64,000 bases of DNA from Adiantum capillus-veneris (Eukaryota > Streptophyta > Polypodiopsida > Polypodiales > Pteridaceae). The translations under genes and the position numbers were made by a program. The stretch covers positions 155,933,557 to 155,997,556 of the forward strand of contig CM043952.1 in the NCBI GenBank assembly GCA_014529385.2, read 5' to 3'. Each line of letters opens with the position of its first letter. The first letter of the stretch is position 1. Below, piece by piece: positions 22,453-32,156 of this stretch. A model generated the notes under the pieces. That model saw only the letters and a program-made list of their open reading frames with translations, did not search any database and had not been told where the DNA came from.

Positions 22453-23330
22453 GTGTGATGGACAAGATGCTCTACTTGGACAATTCAAGCCACTTCAATT
22501 TTGTCTCTATATGCAAGATGAAATCCTAGTAATGCAATACAAAATTCACCCCAAATCACCTGATTGGATGCCAAGGGAGTCAGGAGTGGAGTTGTGGAAA
22601 AAATATTCTCAAGGGAAATCAAAACTGCCAGTAGGGTGTCTAGATGTGGTACCTATAATAGACTATGTGAGGGATAGTCCATTGGTTATTCAAGGGATTA
22701 AGACATCTATTGAATTTTAAAAAAGATATTCAATCTTGAAGGGAAAGGACCATGATTCTACAAAATACATGGAGCCAGTTATTCTTTATTGGCAAAACAT
22801 AATTATTGAGCTTGAACAACCAACCAATAAACACACTGGTGAATATACATCATTTTGGCCAAAGACTACTGGGAGTCATCAAATGAAACAAATAGAGGAA
22901 GACGTAGATGAGTTTCAATTATATGAAGAATTGAATGATCACTTTGTTGGTCCTCAAAAGCTTTTAAGCCTCAAATTGATGTAAGGAAATAAGATTTTGT
23001 TCTTGTGAGACCCATAGATCCAAAATATTCGCCGATATGGTTAGGAGTTGCAGAGCTAGATGTTGATGTGGAAAACTCATCTCCTAAACTACAAGAAAGT
23101 TTTAATTCAATATTGGGCACCAAAACATCAAAAAAGAAATCCCTCAATCCAAGAAGTAGGATTTGTGGAAAAAGAATTGGTGTTGCAATATTGTTGACCC
23201 TAAGCGTTGTGAGTGTGTTGATGGAGTTGTGTGGTCATGGATTCCAAGGGGTGGAAGACTTGCAGAAGCAATTAAGATCCCATCCAATGTGGTGGAGAAG
23301 GCAAAAGCTAGCTTAATAAGAGATAATTAA
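22448..23330 (+). pseudogene. DUF7869-type transposase, 3' fragment (copy 1)
   Basis: This is the continuation of the 10360-11088 fragment across the copia A insertion. The landmarks CDGQDALLGQFKPLQF, YMQDE, MQYK, YWQNIIIE, FWPKTT, ELNDHFVGPQ, YSPIWLGVAELD and WSWIPRGG match the C-terminal ~350 residues of the - strand transposase (51760-53901) in order. Stops and frame changes occur (for example near 22720, 22984 and 23150). The last recognisable codons are near 23327. It confirms that copy 1 was once a full-length transposase gene on the + strand. Confidence 0.8.
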
Positions 23331-23393
23331 TAGCATTTGATATTCATATCTTGGTGTTTTTATAATTTTCCTTGTCTATGTATGATTTTATGA

Positions 23394-23456
23394 GGTGTTT
23401 ATTAACACCAACATGAAAATAAACTTTTGATGAGAAAAAGGGTGTATCTCAACACC
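23394..23456 (+). other. Two stem-loops after transposase copy 1
   Basis: GGTGTTTATTAACACC (23394-23409) is a 6-bp stem with a 4-nt loop. GGTGTATCTCAACACC (23441-23456) is a weaker 5-bp version. A matching hairpin follows the stop codon of transposase copy 2 (51615-51630). This suggests a 3'-terminal structure of the element. Confidence 0.5.
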
Positions 23457-23675
23457 ACCATTTTCTTGAGAATTTATCTCTTTGTCTAATGTAGTACAAG
23501 GACCGAAAAACAAAACTTATTTTTAACATTCCCAAAATAAACAATTTTTTTCTAGTTCAAATGGGAAATAGGACTACATAGGTATTGAAATCAGTCCCAG
23601 AGTTGTGTGATTTTCTAGTTTCATCTAAATGGTGTTTTAACAAGAAAAAAAATCACAGGGTTTTCCTCTAAAGCT

Positions 23676-24885
23676 GAGCATTAAAAGTGGCTTGAAGCTA
23701 AGTGTGAATTGCCAGAACGACTGTTCAAGGAGGTGAGGAAGGCTAGAATCTTATCTAGAGAAAATTTCCTCCCGACAGAGGTGATTAATCAAGATCACTT
23801 ATGTAGGGTCCTCCAATTCAAGAGAAATTGAGGCCTTGTCCACGTGCTCTCTGATGGGGAAGAAAATGATATCAATGACCCAAATAAAATGGCCTATTTA
23901 ATGCTTGATCAATTGTGACAAATTATATGCCAACTTGAATCCCTCTCCTCGAAGGTGGAGGAAGCCAGAGCTACTCTTCATGGTAATGTTAAGAAAATAG
24001 TTTTCCTCTCAGATGCCAACCTTTTGGAGAGGGAGTTCACCAAGGAGGAATGCTCTCATGTGTTGCAGGCTCTTGGTAAAGAGAAGGTCCCAAGGTGGGA
24101 TAATTTGACTACCGATTTTTTCAAAGATTTTTGGGATGATCTCAAGTCTTCTATCACTAGGTTGGTGAACCAAGCCCTGACCAATGGAGTCATGGACTCA
24201 AGCATCAAGAGAGGCCTCATCAAACCTATCCTCAAACAAGTTTGTTGCTCCTAGCTAAAACATTGGTGCCCCATTACTATGATATTAGTGGCCTATAAAC
24301 TCATAGCCAAATTTGTGTCCCTAAGGCTCTCTCCCCTCTTAAACAAAGTTATCACCCCCATGAACATTGATTTATCAAACAAAGGTCAATCTATGACCAA
24401 CATTTGGGTTGCCATGATCGGCATCGAGTACGCAAAATTCTCTAAACAAGAGTGTGTTTTATTGTAGTTGTATCTTGACAAAGGTGTATGTTAGGATCAT
24501 GTGGTCATTTATTGAAGTAGTCATGACAGTACAGGGCTTTGGATCATGAATGTGTCACCTGGTCAGCACCTTGGGTGAAAATAGCCATTCTGAGCACCTG
24601 TTCATCAATGAAAGAATTATGGGAGAATTTGAAGTCAAAATATCAATTAAGCAAGGATGCCCCTTAGCCCCACTAATATTCACCATTGGATCCCATCCTT
24701 TGGTAACAATGCTTGAAGAAAGTGCTACTAGAGGTGAGATTCAAGGTTTGTCTCTTCCCAACAATGACCAACTTATTGCAAACATGTTTGCAAATGATTC
24801 CCTTCTTTTTTTCAAAGGGGGCCCTCAAGTGATCATGAAGCTCGAGGGATTCACCATGGAAAACTTATCACACCATGCAGTGTAG
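23676..24885 (+). pseudogene. LINE (L1-type) reverse transcriptase, 5' part
   Basis: The translation follows the plant L1 ORF2 pattern: LEREFTKEECSHVLQAL, WDNLTTDFFKDFWDD, LVNQALTNGVMDSS, YKLIAKFVSLRLSPLLNKVI, then IKQGCPLAPLIFTIG. The catalytic box reads FANDSLLFF instead of FADD, so one catalytic Asp has become Asn. Frames change at about 24254, 24467 and 24550 and there are internal stops. This is an old, inactive copy. The endonuclease domain expected upstream is absent, as is usual for 5'-truncated LINEs. Confidence 0.85.
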
Positions 24886-25520
24886 GGGAGTAGGTTTGTT
24901 TACAAGCTACATAAGCATAGTTAAGTTAGGGGCAAACCCCCAATAATTTATCTCCCAATCTTAAAAATAAGAGAGGAGGGTATCATACTTATGGGGTGGG
25001 AACTTAAGCCAGGTTGATTACTTGTAATGATTGGTCACCGGTGTGCACTAAAACTCGGATGAATTTTGAGAAAGTTTTTTATCAGGTCACACATCAAATT
25101 TTGCATCAAGTCGGTCATAGTAGATAAGTGCTGATTTGGAGCACGAAAAAAGTTGATTTACACAAGCTTTGGATGGGTTCGAATTGGATGAGTAGCTAGA
25201 GGGCAGGCTGATCGAAAGCAATAAATTGAAAGTCAAACTAAGACACATTGAGGGTACATCTAGTTATCAATAGAATTGGTTCCTTAGTACATTGCCAATC
25301 AATATGATACACACTCTTTGACTAGTTTTACTCAGTTAGATCATGTGAGTGCTACATTAATTTATATGTAAGATAGGGGTATGATAGTTTTCTTCATTGA
25401 TTTTTGTATAAGCGTAGAAAGGGGAATCATATTCCCTAATATGAGTCGTATATAGGGGTTTCATACAAGTTGTCTGCTCACAGGTGGTGTACTGTTTTGT
25501 ATATAGAGTGAATTACCCTG
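24886..25520. other. Unidentified ~630-bp insert in the LINE
   Basis: LINE similarity stops after LSHHAV near 24885 and resumes near 25533. The intervening DNA has no recognisable domain, primer site or obvious terminal repeat. It may be a small non-autonomous insertion or badly decayed LINE sequence. Confidence 0.4.
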
Positions 25521-25532
25521 GTCAGGAAGGCT

Positions 25533-27200
25533 TTGAAGATTGTACAAACATATACCCTTGCATCAAGGTCAAAGTGCGATATTGGAAAATCTAGATGGAT
25601 TTATCTCTCAGAAGAAAAAAAATCGGTTGATCCCGCCTTTTGGACCGGGGAGGTCGTATCAAAAGGGCAAGTTTTTTGGCACATGGGGGCCCTGTTGGGG
25701 TTAGAACTTTCCCACAAGAAAAGATTTGTTTGGGTTTTGGATAAGATTAGGAGCAACATGCAAAGATAAGATTATGTTCTTCTTCCTTTTCCAAGTAGAG
25801 TGAAGGTGGTCAATTCAATTATTCTCCCTCACATAGTCTTCGACGGGCCTCTACTTAAGCTAGCTAGATGCAATTGGAAAGCGTTCTTAAAATCGATGAA
25901 AATATTCTTGTGGAAAAACAATACTAAAGACTCAATGCCCTGGTAGTGGGGAGGTTGGGATTCCATGGCAAGACCTCTTGATCAAGGCGATATTGGGATA
26001 CTTAACCCTTGCATTCATGCAGAGGCCCATTGTGCCAATTTTACGATAGCATTCATGAAGCAAGACCATGTATGGGCCATCTTGATGAAAGCCATGATAG
26101 ACAATGCAAAACTGTATTCAAATGGCAGTCAATGGAAAGGGTTGGAGGTGCACAACAAGTTGATTACCCATCAATTGGCTACCCTAAAACTTGGTGGCAC
26201 AACGGGAGAACTAGTTTGTAAATGTAATAGAGGATCGGAGGCCTTGAAGTGGAGGAAATTAATCAAGTACTTTCATAACTCTATTTCTCATTGGTGCCCT
26301 TGTCTTTCTAAGATGGGTAGCATGATGTTCAATCCATTCTAGAGGGAAATCCCGAGGAAGCTCAAGAACAAAGAACTTCAACGATTGGGCCAGTTTTGGG
26401 ATAGCATACACGAAATCTAGGTAGGGATGGACCATTTGGACTCCCAATTTCACCTTTGTAGGAGTGAAAGTCTGCTTGCTAATAGAGCTCTGGAATAGCT
26501 AGATAGAGGTGGTTTTCCCTCTTGTGAATCTAGTTTTGAGTGGAAGGCATGATGATGGCCCAAGGATAGACATTTCTACAAGCCAGATACTAAGGTGGTG
26601 TACAACACCCTTATGCTATTGACAGATTGGATTTCCCCTTTGAATAAGCAATGGAGCAAGCAATTGAAGGAATCAAGATGGATGTCAATCACTAAGAATA
26701 TCTAGTGCCCTCTTTTGCCTTCTGAGATGAAGGTGTTTTTGTGGAAGGTGCTTTGGGGGCCCTTACCCATGGGTGTGAAAATTCATGCCAAAGGTATTGG
26801 TCTCGATAGATGCTTGCATTGAAAAATAGCTAGGCAGGACCCTCCCCACTTATTTATGGAATTCCCAACAATTAGTGGCATGGCAGGAAAAATTTGCAAA
26901 TGGGTGCAAAAGACTAGGAAGATTGGTTTTATAAAAAACAACCTCCTACTGGGTGGGATGTTTTTTAAGAACCATGCATTGCTTATTAGCACTCAAGTCA
27001 TCTGATTATATTACTTCAAAACATGTATGGAAGACAATAAATTATCAAGTGTTCAAGAACACTCTAGAAACCGCTAGGTTCTCTGCGATCATACAAAAAA
27101 TCTAGGAAGCATTTGTTGCCATAGGGAAGTGCATGAACTCTGACTAGTGCATCAGGGTTGATGTTGCCACAATAGTGGCTGGTCCTTGCTAAAGTAGAGG
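25533..27200 (+). pseudogene. LINE ORF2 C-terminal part with zf-RVT
   Basis: Recognisable pieces are LGLELSHKKRFVWVLDKIRSNMQR, KVVNSIILPHIVFDG, CNWKAFLKSMKIFLW and GGWDSMARPLDQGDIGIL. Then comes a zf-RVT module near 26730-26910 (FLWKVLWGPLPMGVKIHAKGI, RCLH*KIA, PPHLFMEFPTISG). In that module a Cys codon is a stop and a second Cys is Phe. Several stops break the frame. This matches the connection/zinc region downstream of RT in plant L1 elements. The 3' end is not sharply defined. Confidence 0.75.
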
Positions 27201-27469
27201 TCTCTTACTATGGGTCACGGGGTGGCTCTCCTCTTAGCCAATGTACCTATGGTTACAATGGAGATGTCATGGCTCGCTCGGCTTGAGCATGACTTGAAGG
27301 CCCACGTGACATATTGAAACAAAACGTTGAAAAGAAAGTTTTGAGGCCTTTGAAATGAAAGGAGAATTTCTACATGAAGAAAGATAAAGGTTGAAAAAAT
27401 AATCAAATGAAAGGACGCGTCAAAAATTAAACAAGATAATTGAGATTTTATCTTTCTCCATGCCCCAAA

Positions 27470-28620
27470 CAAGGTGAAAATTTAATATGGAAGCCTACAT
27501 AAGGCTACTGAGAATAATTCCGTGATAAGAGGCTTCTTTGTGTGAGAGAGAAATACAAAGTGACACTGGTATTTTAAAACATGTGGTATCACAATAAAAT
27601 TCTATGGTTTTTTGAAAACAAGGTGAAAGTTCACTATGGCCTACATAATCCGATTAAGAGGAATTTAATAATAAGAGGGTTATTTGTGAAGCAAAAATGA
27701 GAAAGTGACACTAGCATTTATTTATTTATGGTCACAATAAAGTATTACACTTTTGGAAAACATGTGTAAAAATGACTTATTAAGATTACATCTATTCCAA
27801 AAGCATAAAAAATAATGATTAAACCAATATTCAATGGCCCTCTTTAAAGAGAGAGAGTACACAAATGTCAACACCTCGCACAAAGACCTAGAAAAAATAT
27901 TGAAAAACAAAGTTTTTTGCCAAGTGGCACTAATCTACAAGATTTATTCAATGGTCCATAATTGCATCAAAAATCCAACACTTTACTAAGGACTCCTTAT
28001 GTAGTCCAATAGGTGTAACAATGAACTATTTAGATTATGATATATTTCAAAATCATAAAAAATAATGTTTGACACAATACTTAATGTTCCACTTTAAAGA
28101 GATACGTACACAAATGTCAACAACAACCTCTCACAAGAGCCTTAAAAAATTAGTTCAAAAAAAATTTAGTATGTCAGTTTTATCCAATAGTCTAGAAATG
28201 CACCCAAAATCCAACCCTTTACTAAGGACTCCTTATGTAGTCCAAAAACAAGGTGAAAATTCACTATGACTTTCATAAGTCTATTGAGAAGAATCTCATA
28301 ATTTGAGTCTTCTTTGTAAATAGAAAGTGACAACATTATTTCAAAGCATGTGATATCACAATAACATATTCTGTTTTTTGAAAACAAAGTGTGGCAATAA
28401 AGTATTTACATTACAATATATTTCAAAAGTATAAAAAATAATGTTTGACACAATATTCAATGCCCCTCTTTAAAGAGACAGGTACACAAATGTCAACACT
28501 CTCTCTCAAGGGCCTAAAAGAAATATTTAAAAAAGAAGTTTATTATCATTAGCTCCAACGGTCCAAAGATGCAACAAAAATCTAGTCCTTTACTAAGGAC
28601 TACTTATGTAGTCTAAAAAA
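27470..28620. repeat. Cluster of dispersed-repeat modules (a, a, b, b, a, b)
   Basis: Module a recurs at about 27470-27600, 27618-27735 and 28247-28380. Module b recurs at about 27800-28012, 28050-28243 and 28430-28615. Each b module ends with GGACTMCTTATGTAGTCC-type stem-loops (27990-28007, 28226-28243, 28597-28614). The modules are the same as those at 677-1330 and 5965-6170. Confidence 0.7.
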
Positions 28621-28639
28621 CATAGAAAGAACTATATAT

Positions 28640-29310
28640 ATATATATAGATAAAACTTCAAAAAATGATTTTTTTCAAGCACTCATGACTTTCTACACCA
28701 ATAGTCAAGTGTCCTATAAGGCTTTTCTTCACGTGTTTCAAGAGATATCCCTTAATCATTATTAGCATTAAAAATTTTAGGCCATAAATTAATCAAATTT
28801 CTAAGAGTGTAGTGCTCATGTGCCCTCACATTTGTAAGGGAAACAAGGTGAGAAGGCACGGAGGTCTGCTAAGTTAAGGGGAGATGAGAGACAGAGAGCT
28901 TAAATACGTGCCCATAATCACATGGAATTTAATTTTATTTTTTAATATAAAGATTTATGATCTATTTTAAATATATAATCACAAGCAGTTTATAAAGTAC
29001 AAAGAGCCCCACTTAAATAATATGAAAGATGCACATATCAACATTTTGACATAAAATAAAATGAGAAATAATTAAAATAAAAATAATAAAATTTAAATTT
29101 AAAACATAAAAAATATTTCATTTCTTTTTACTAGAAAATATAGATTTAATAAACAAAACAAAACAACATAATAAAATAAAGTTTTTAAATAAGAGGGCCT
29201 TTATACCTCATATCATACGATCAAACTCTTATAAAAACACTTTTTAATCCAATAAGGTGAATGCAAGTTTGAAAATTAGCATTTAAACAAGGTGAGGAGA
29301 CAAGAAGGCC
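28640..29310. other. AT-rich stretch, no gene
   Basis: Very AT-rich, with long A/T runs around 28930-29190. I see no coding frame, element end or RNA gene. Confidence 0.7.
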
Positions 29311-29317
29311 TACTAAG

Positions 29318-30248
29318 TGTTAGAAGTTGGACACACCCCACAACAACTAACTACTTGGAAGATTATTATTTTTGTAATTATTCATTCATTGAGGAAAACC
29401 TGATTTTTCACCTTGTAAATATTGGGACTTACAGAAGTTTCCAGATTGTATCCCAGTTTTGATAGTTAGATTGAGTAGATGGTTGATTTTGGAACTTTAG
29501 GGTTTGAGAATTGTAAGGTATATATACCACTTTTTGATCTTAATGAAAAACCTTTTGTCATTTTTAAAACAAGTTTTGAAGTATGGGAGTGAGCGTACTG
29601 TGTACGAGAGAGAGTGTGAGCTTCATCTTGACGCTACGTGTACACCAGTAGTCGGAATCGAGTGCGGAGAAGTGCACCGGGTTACCCCCGAGGAGAGCTA
29701 CGCGCCGATACCTACATTGCGCGTGTACGGTCCGGTTTTGCGAGCTCCTTCTACGAGCTTCATCTGGTGTTTGGGTGAGCATACGTTGTCCAATTTTGCA
29801 TTGCAGCATATCCACACGTTCACATTGAGTAGAACTACAAATTAGGCACTTTAGATTTTGGAAACGAAGACCTGCAGATTTCGGCCAGACATCCTACGTG
29901 ATTTTGCATCGGGTGTTTTGGGTTGGGATTTTGATTCATAGACCTTAGGGAGAGTGGCCTATTGGTGTTAGTAGGGTCTCCTTCAAGTTCTATGGTGTTT
30001 TGAGATTGTTTGATGGGTGTTTGACTCTAGAAAGCGTTGTAGGAAGTTTCCTCTTATGCACTCTTGAAGGCTGTGACTTAGACAATTGGTAGAGACCTCT
30101 GTAGGAATTAGTTAGGAGTCGGTCGAGTGTAGGTTGACACCTTATGCTTGCTTCCACGCCCTGCGGGCCGAGCTTCGTCCTTAGCTGACATTATATGTTA
30201 GGTGAGTTCTCGCTGTCCTGACGTCCGTCGCGGCGTATCTGTCCAACA
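29318..30248 (+). repeat. 5' LTR of a gypsy-type element, ~931 bp
   Basis: It begins TGTTAGAAG and ends GTCCAACA, so the ends form the usual short inverted repeat (TGTT/AACA). A TATATATA box lies at 29519-29526. The right end directly abuts a TGGCGCC-type primer site. No second copy was found in the window, so the left end rests on the TG and the inverted repeat only. Confidence 0.7.
29519..29526 (+). promoter_or_regulatory. TATA box in the 29.3-kb LTR
   Basis: TATATATA lies about 200 bp into the LTR, with GC-richer sequence downstream, as expected at a U3/R junction. Confidence 0.5.
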
Positions 30249-30249
30249 T

Positions 30250-30267
30250 TGGCGCCGCTGTCGGGGA
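30250..30267 (+). other. Primer-binding site, TGGCGCC type
   Basis: TGGCGCCGCTGTCGGGGA starts two bases after the LTR end. It closely resembles the TGGCGCCGTTGCCGGGGA primer site seen in many plant Ty3/gypsy elements, for example Athila/Tat relatives. Confidence 0.85.
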
Positions 30268-30789
30268 CGAAAACCTTAGGTAGGTGACCGAGACTAATCC
30301 TTGAGGATTGGGATTTTTGGTTTGCCAAGAGTCTTGTTTTACATTTAGATAGGATCAGAGGGTGGAGGACTCTCTAGGTCTTAGAGGGAGTCTAGGAAGC
30401 GTGTGTCTGGCCTAAATCCTTTGACTTAGGTAGATTAGGTAGACCAAGATAGTTTTAGGTAGTAGTTGAATTCTTAAGTAGGAATTGGAGTGGTAGAAGC
30501 GGTGAGAGGAGAGCTTGAGAGTCCAGAGAGGCCAAAAATCAACCAAAACACCATTTCACATGATAAGTAGGAGTAGAGTAAGTAGGAAATCATGATTTAG
30601 TATCTAGAGCATTTCATGCATGAATACTTGCTTGGTAAAGTCGTCACAAGTTTGTAAAAGACGCAAAAAGATGCAAAAGTGTGTTTGAAAGCCTAAGTGA
30701 AGTCCAAAAGTTATTGTGAGTGTGTTTTTGATAGATCTACAGAGCATCGGGAGCATTTTTGTCAGGAAAAAAATTAATTTCAAGCCAGA

Positions 30790-30813
30790 AGACATCCTAC
30801 GCGTAGGATGTCT
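30790..30813. repeat. 24-bp perfect palindrome, copy 1
   Basis: Two AGACATCCTACG half-sites meet head to head with an ACGCGT centre. No mismatch. Confidence 0.9.
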
Positions 30814-31244
30814 ACAGGCTAATCTGGTGGGAATTTTGCGATTTTGAGTTGACCAGTGTGTTCAGAAGGTGGGGTTTACCCTAATTTCAACTGGAAAGTG
30901 GAAATTTGACCATAGGAAATTTGACCATATCTTGACAAGATAAGGCCAGATAGACTGAAATTGCTAGACATCCTACCCAAATTGTGCCAAAACATTATTT
31001 TGAGACCAAAACCATAAAATGGCTGCATGAGCATGACTTGCATGATATATTGAGTGACTGAGAGGGGTTTCACCTCATTTGGGTGAGAAAATTAGATTCA
31101 AAGCGGACTTTAGCACTTTTGACTGAAAAAGATAAGAACTGCTAAGATTGGGAACTTTTGAAATGCAAACCAAAATCTAAGCATACCACTGGGTTACTGA
31201 CATCAAGGGGAAAGTGTGGGACAAGTCTGGGGTCAAACAGGCCA

Positions 31245-31274
31245 AAAAGACATCCTACGCGTAGGATGTCTTTT
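31245..31274. repeat. 30-bp perfect palindrome, copy 2
   Basis: Same 24-bp core (31248-31271), extended by three A/T pairs on each side. Confidence 0.9.
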
Positions 31275-31372
31275 GTGTGATTTTGGACTCTAAACCAAAT
31301 TTTGAGTATACCAAAGTGATCAGCAACTCAAGGGGAGCCTGTGCTCTGAGTTTGAAGCCATTCTGATGAAAA

Positions 31373-31396
31373 AGAAATCCTATGTGTAGGATGTCT
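31373..31396. repeat. Imperfect palindrome, copy 3
   Basis: The right half is GTAGGATGTCT. The left half is AGAAATCCTAT, with changes at two or three positions and a TGTG centre instead of CGCG. Confidence 0.8.
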
Positions 31397-31648
31397 AAAG
31401 CAAGAAATTAAAGCCAGATCTTGACAGTGAGCATAGCAAGGTGTTGTATAGTCTAAGGCAAGCCTCCTAGTCAATTTGGGTCCAAATTGAAGTTGATGAG
31501 ACTGATCAAGATCAGCAGCAAGCTGTCTGAACAGATTTCTAACTCATTGACCAACTAATAGGTGTCCAAATCAAAAAGTAAAAACAACTGTGGGCTCAGC
31601 ACATCAAGGGGAAACCATAGTGCAAAAATCCAGGCAAAACAAAGCAAG

Positions 31649-31672
31649 AGACATCCTACGCGTAGGATGTCT
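31649..31672. repeat. 24-bp perfect palindrome, copy 4
   Basis: Identical 24-bp core to copies 1 and 2, about 401 bp after copy 2. Confidence 0.9.
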
Positions 31673-32156
31673 ATTGGGGCCTACTAAAGAGAAAATTTGA
31701 TTGGGCTTAGACAATGAGATTCTACTTGGCTTAAGGGTTCCATAACTTCTTTCAGAAGTGAATTTGGACCTTGTTTGCCCATTTGACGGAGCAAAGACTG
31801 AATTCAGACTTTTTCGCATAAATTGACCAACATCTGAGGGAAGTACAATTTCAGATTAGCAAACCTAATCCAAAACATCAACAATGTATAAAATACAGTA
31901 GTGGTTGAGATTAACTCTCCAGTTATACCAATCATTACTAAGATAACCGCTAGCAGATAAATGCTTTGATTCGATTGCCAAAATTACACGCTTGTGTACA
32001 GGTATATTTAGCAACAAAGCAAGAAGTTGTGCAAAAACTGATCCTTTGCCAAGTGAGTGGTTGGATTTGTGATAAATTGCATTGATAAGTTTGATGAATT
32101 TAAGATTAGGAAGATACATTGTTAGAGACCAAAAGGTGGTAGGTGACCAAGGTAGT

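Larger units (their letters stand above)
30270..32156 (+). other. Gypsy leader with repeated palindromes; no ORF
   Basis: This follows the primer site and has no gag. It holds degenerate repeats of ATCAAGGGGAAA followed, some tens of bases later, by a palindrome with half-site AGACATCCTACG. Palindromes are at 30790-30813, 31245-31274, 31373-31396 (imperfect) and 31649-31672, with a half-site at 30966-30976. The stretch ends abruptly at 32157, where Tat RT sequence starts. Confidence 0.7.

Noticed and set aside
29504-29845. 113-codon ORF in the 29.3-kb LTR
   Set aside because: It lies entirely within the LTR across the promoter region and has no family resemblance.
31865-32119. 84-codon - strand ORF near the leader/RT junction
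   Set aside because: No retroelement or other domain could be assigned; weak composition and no start context.
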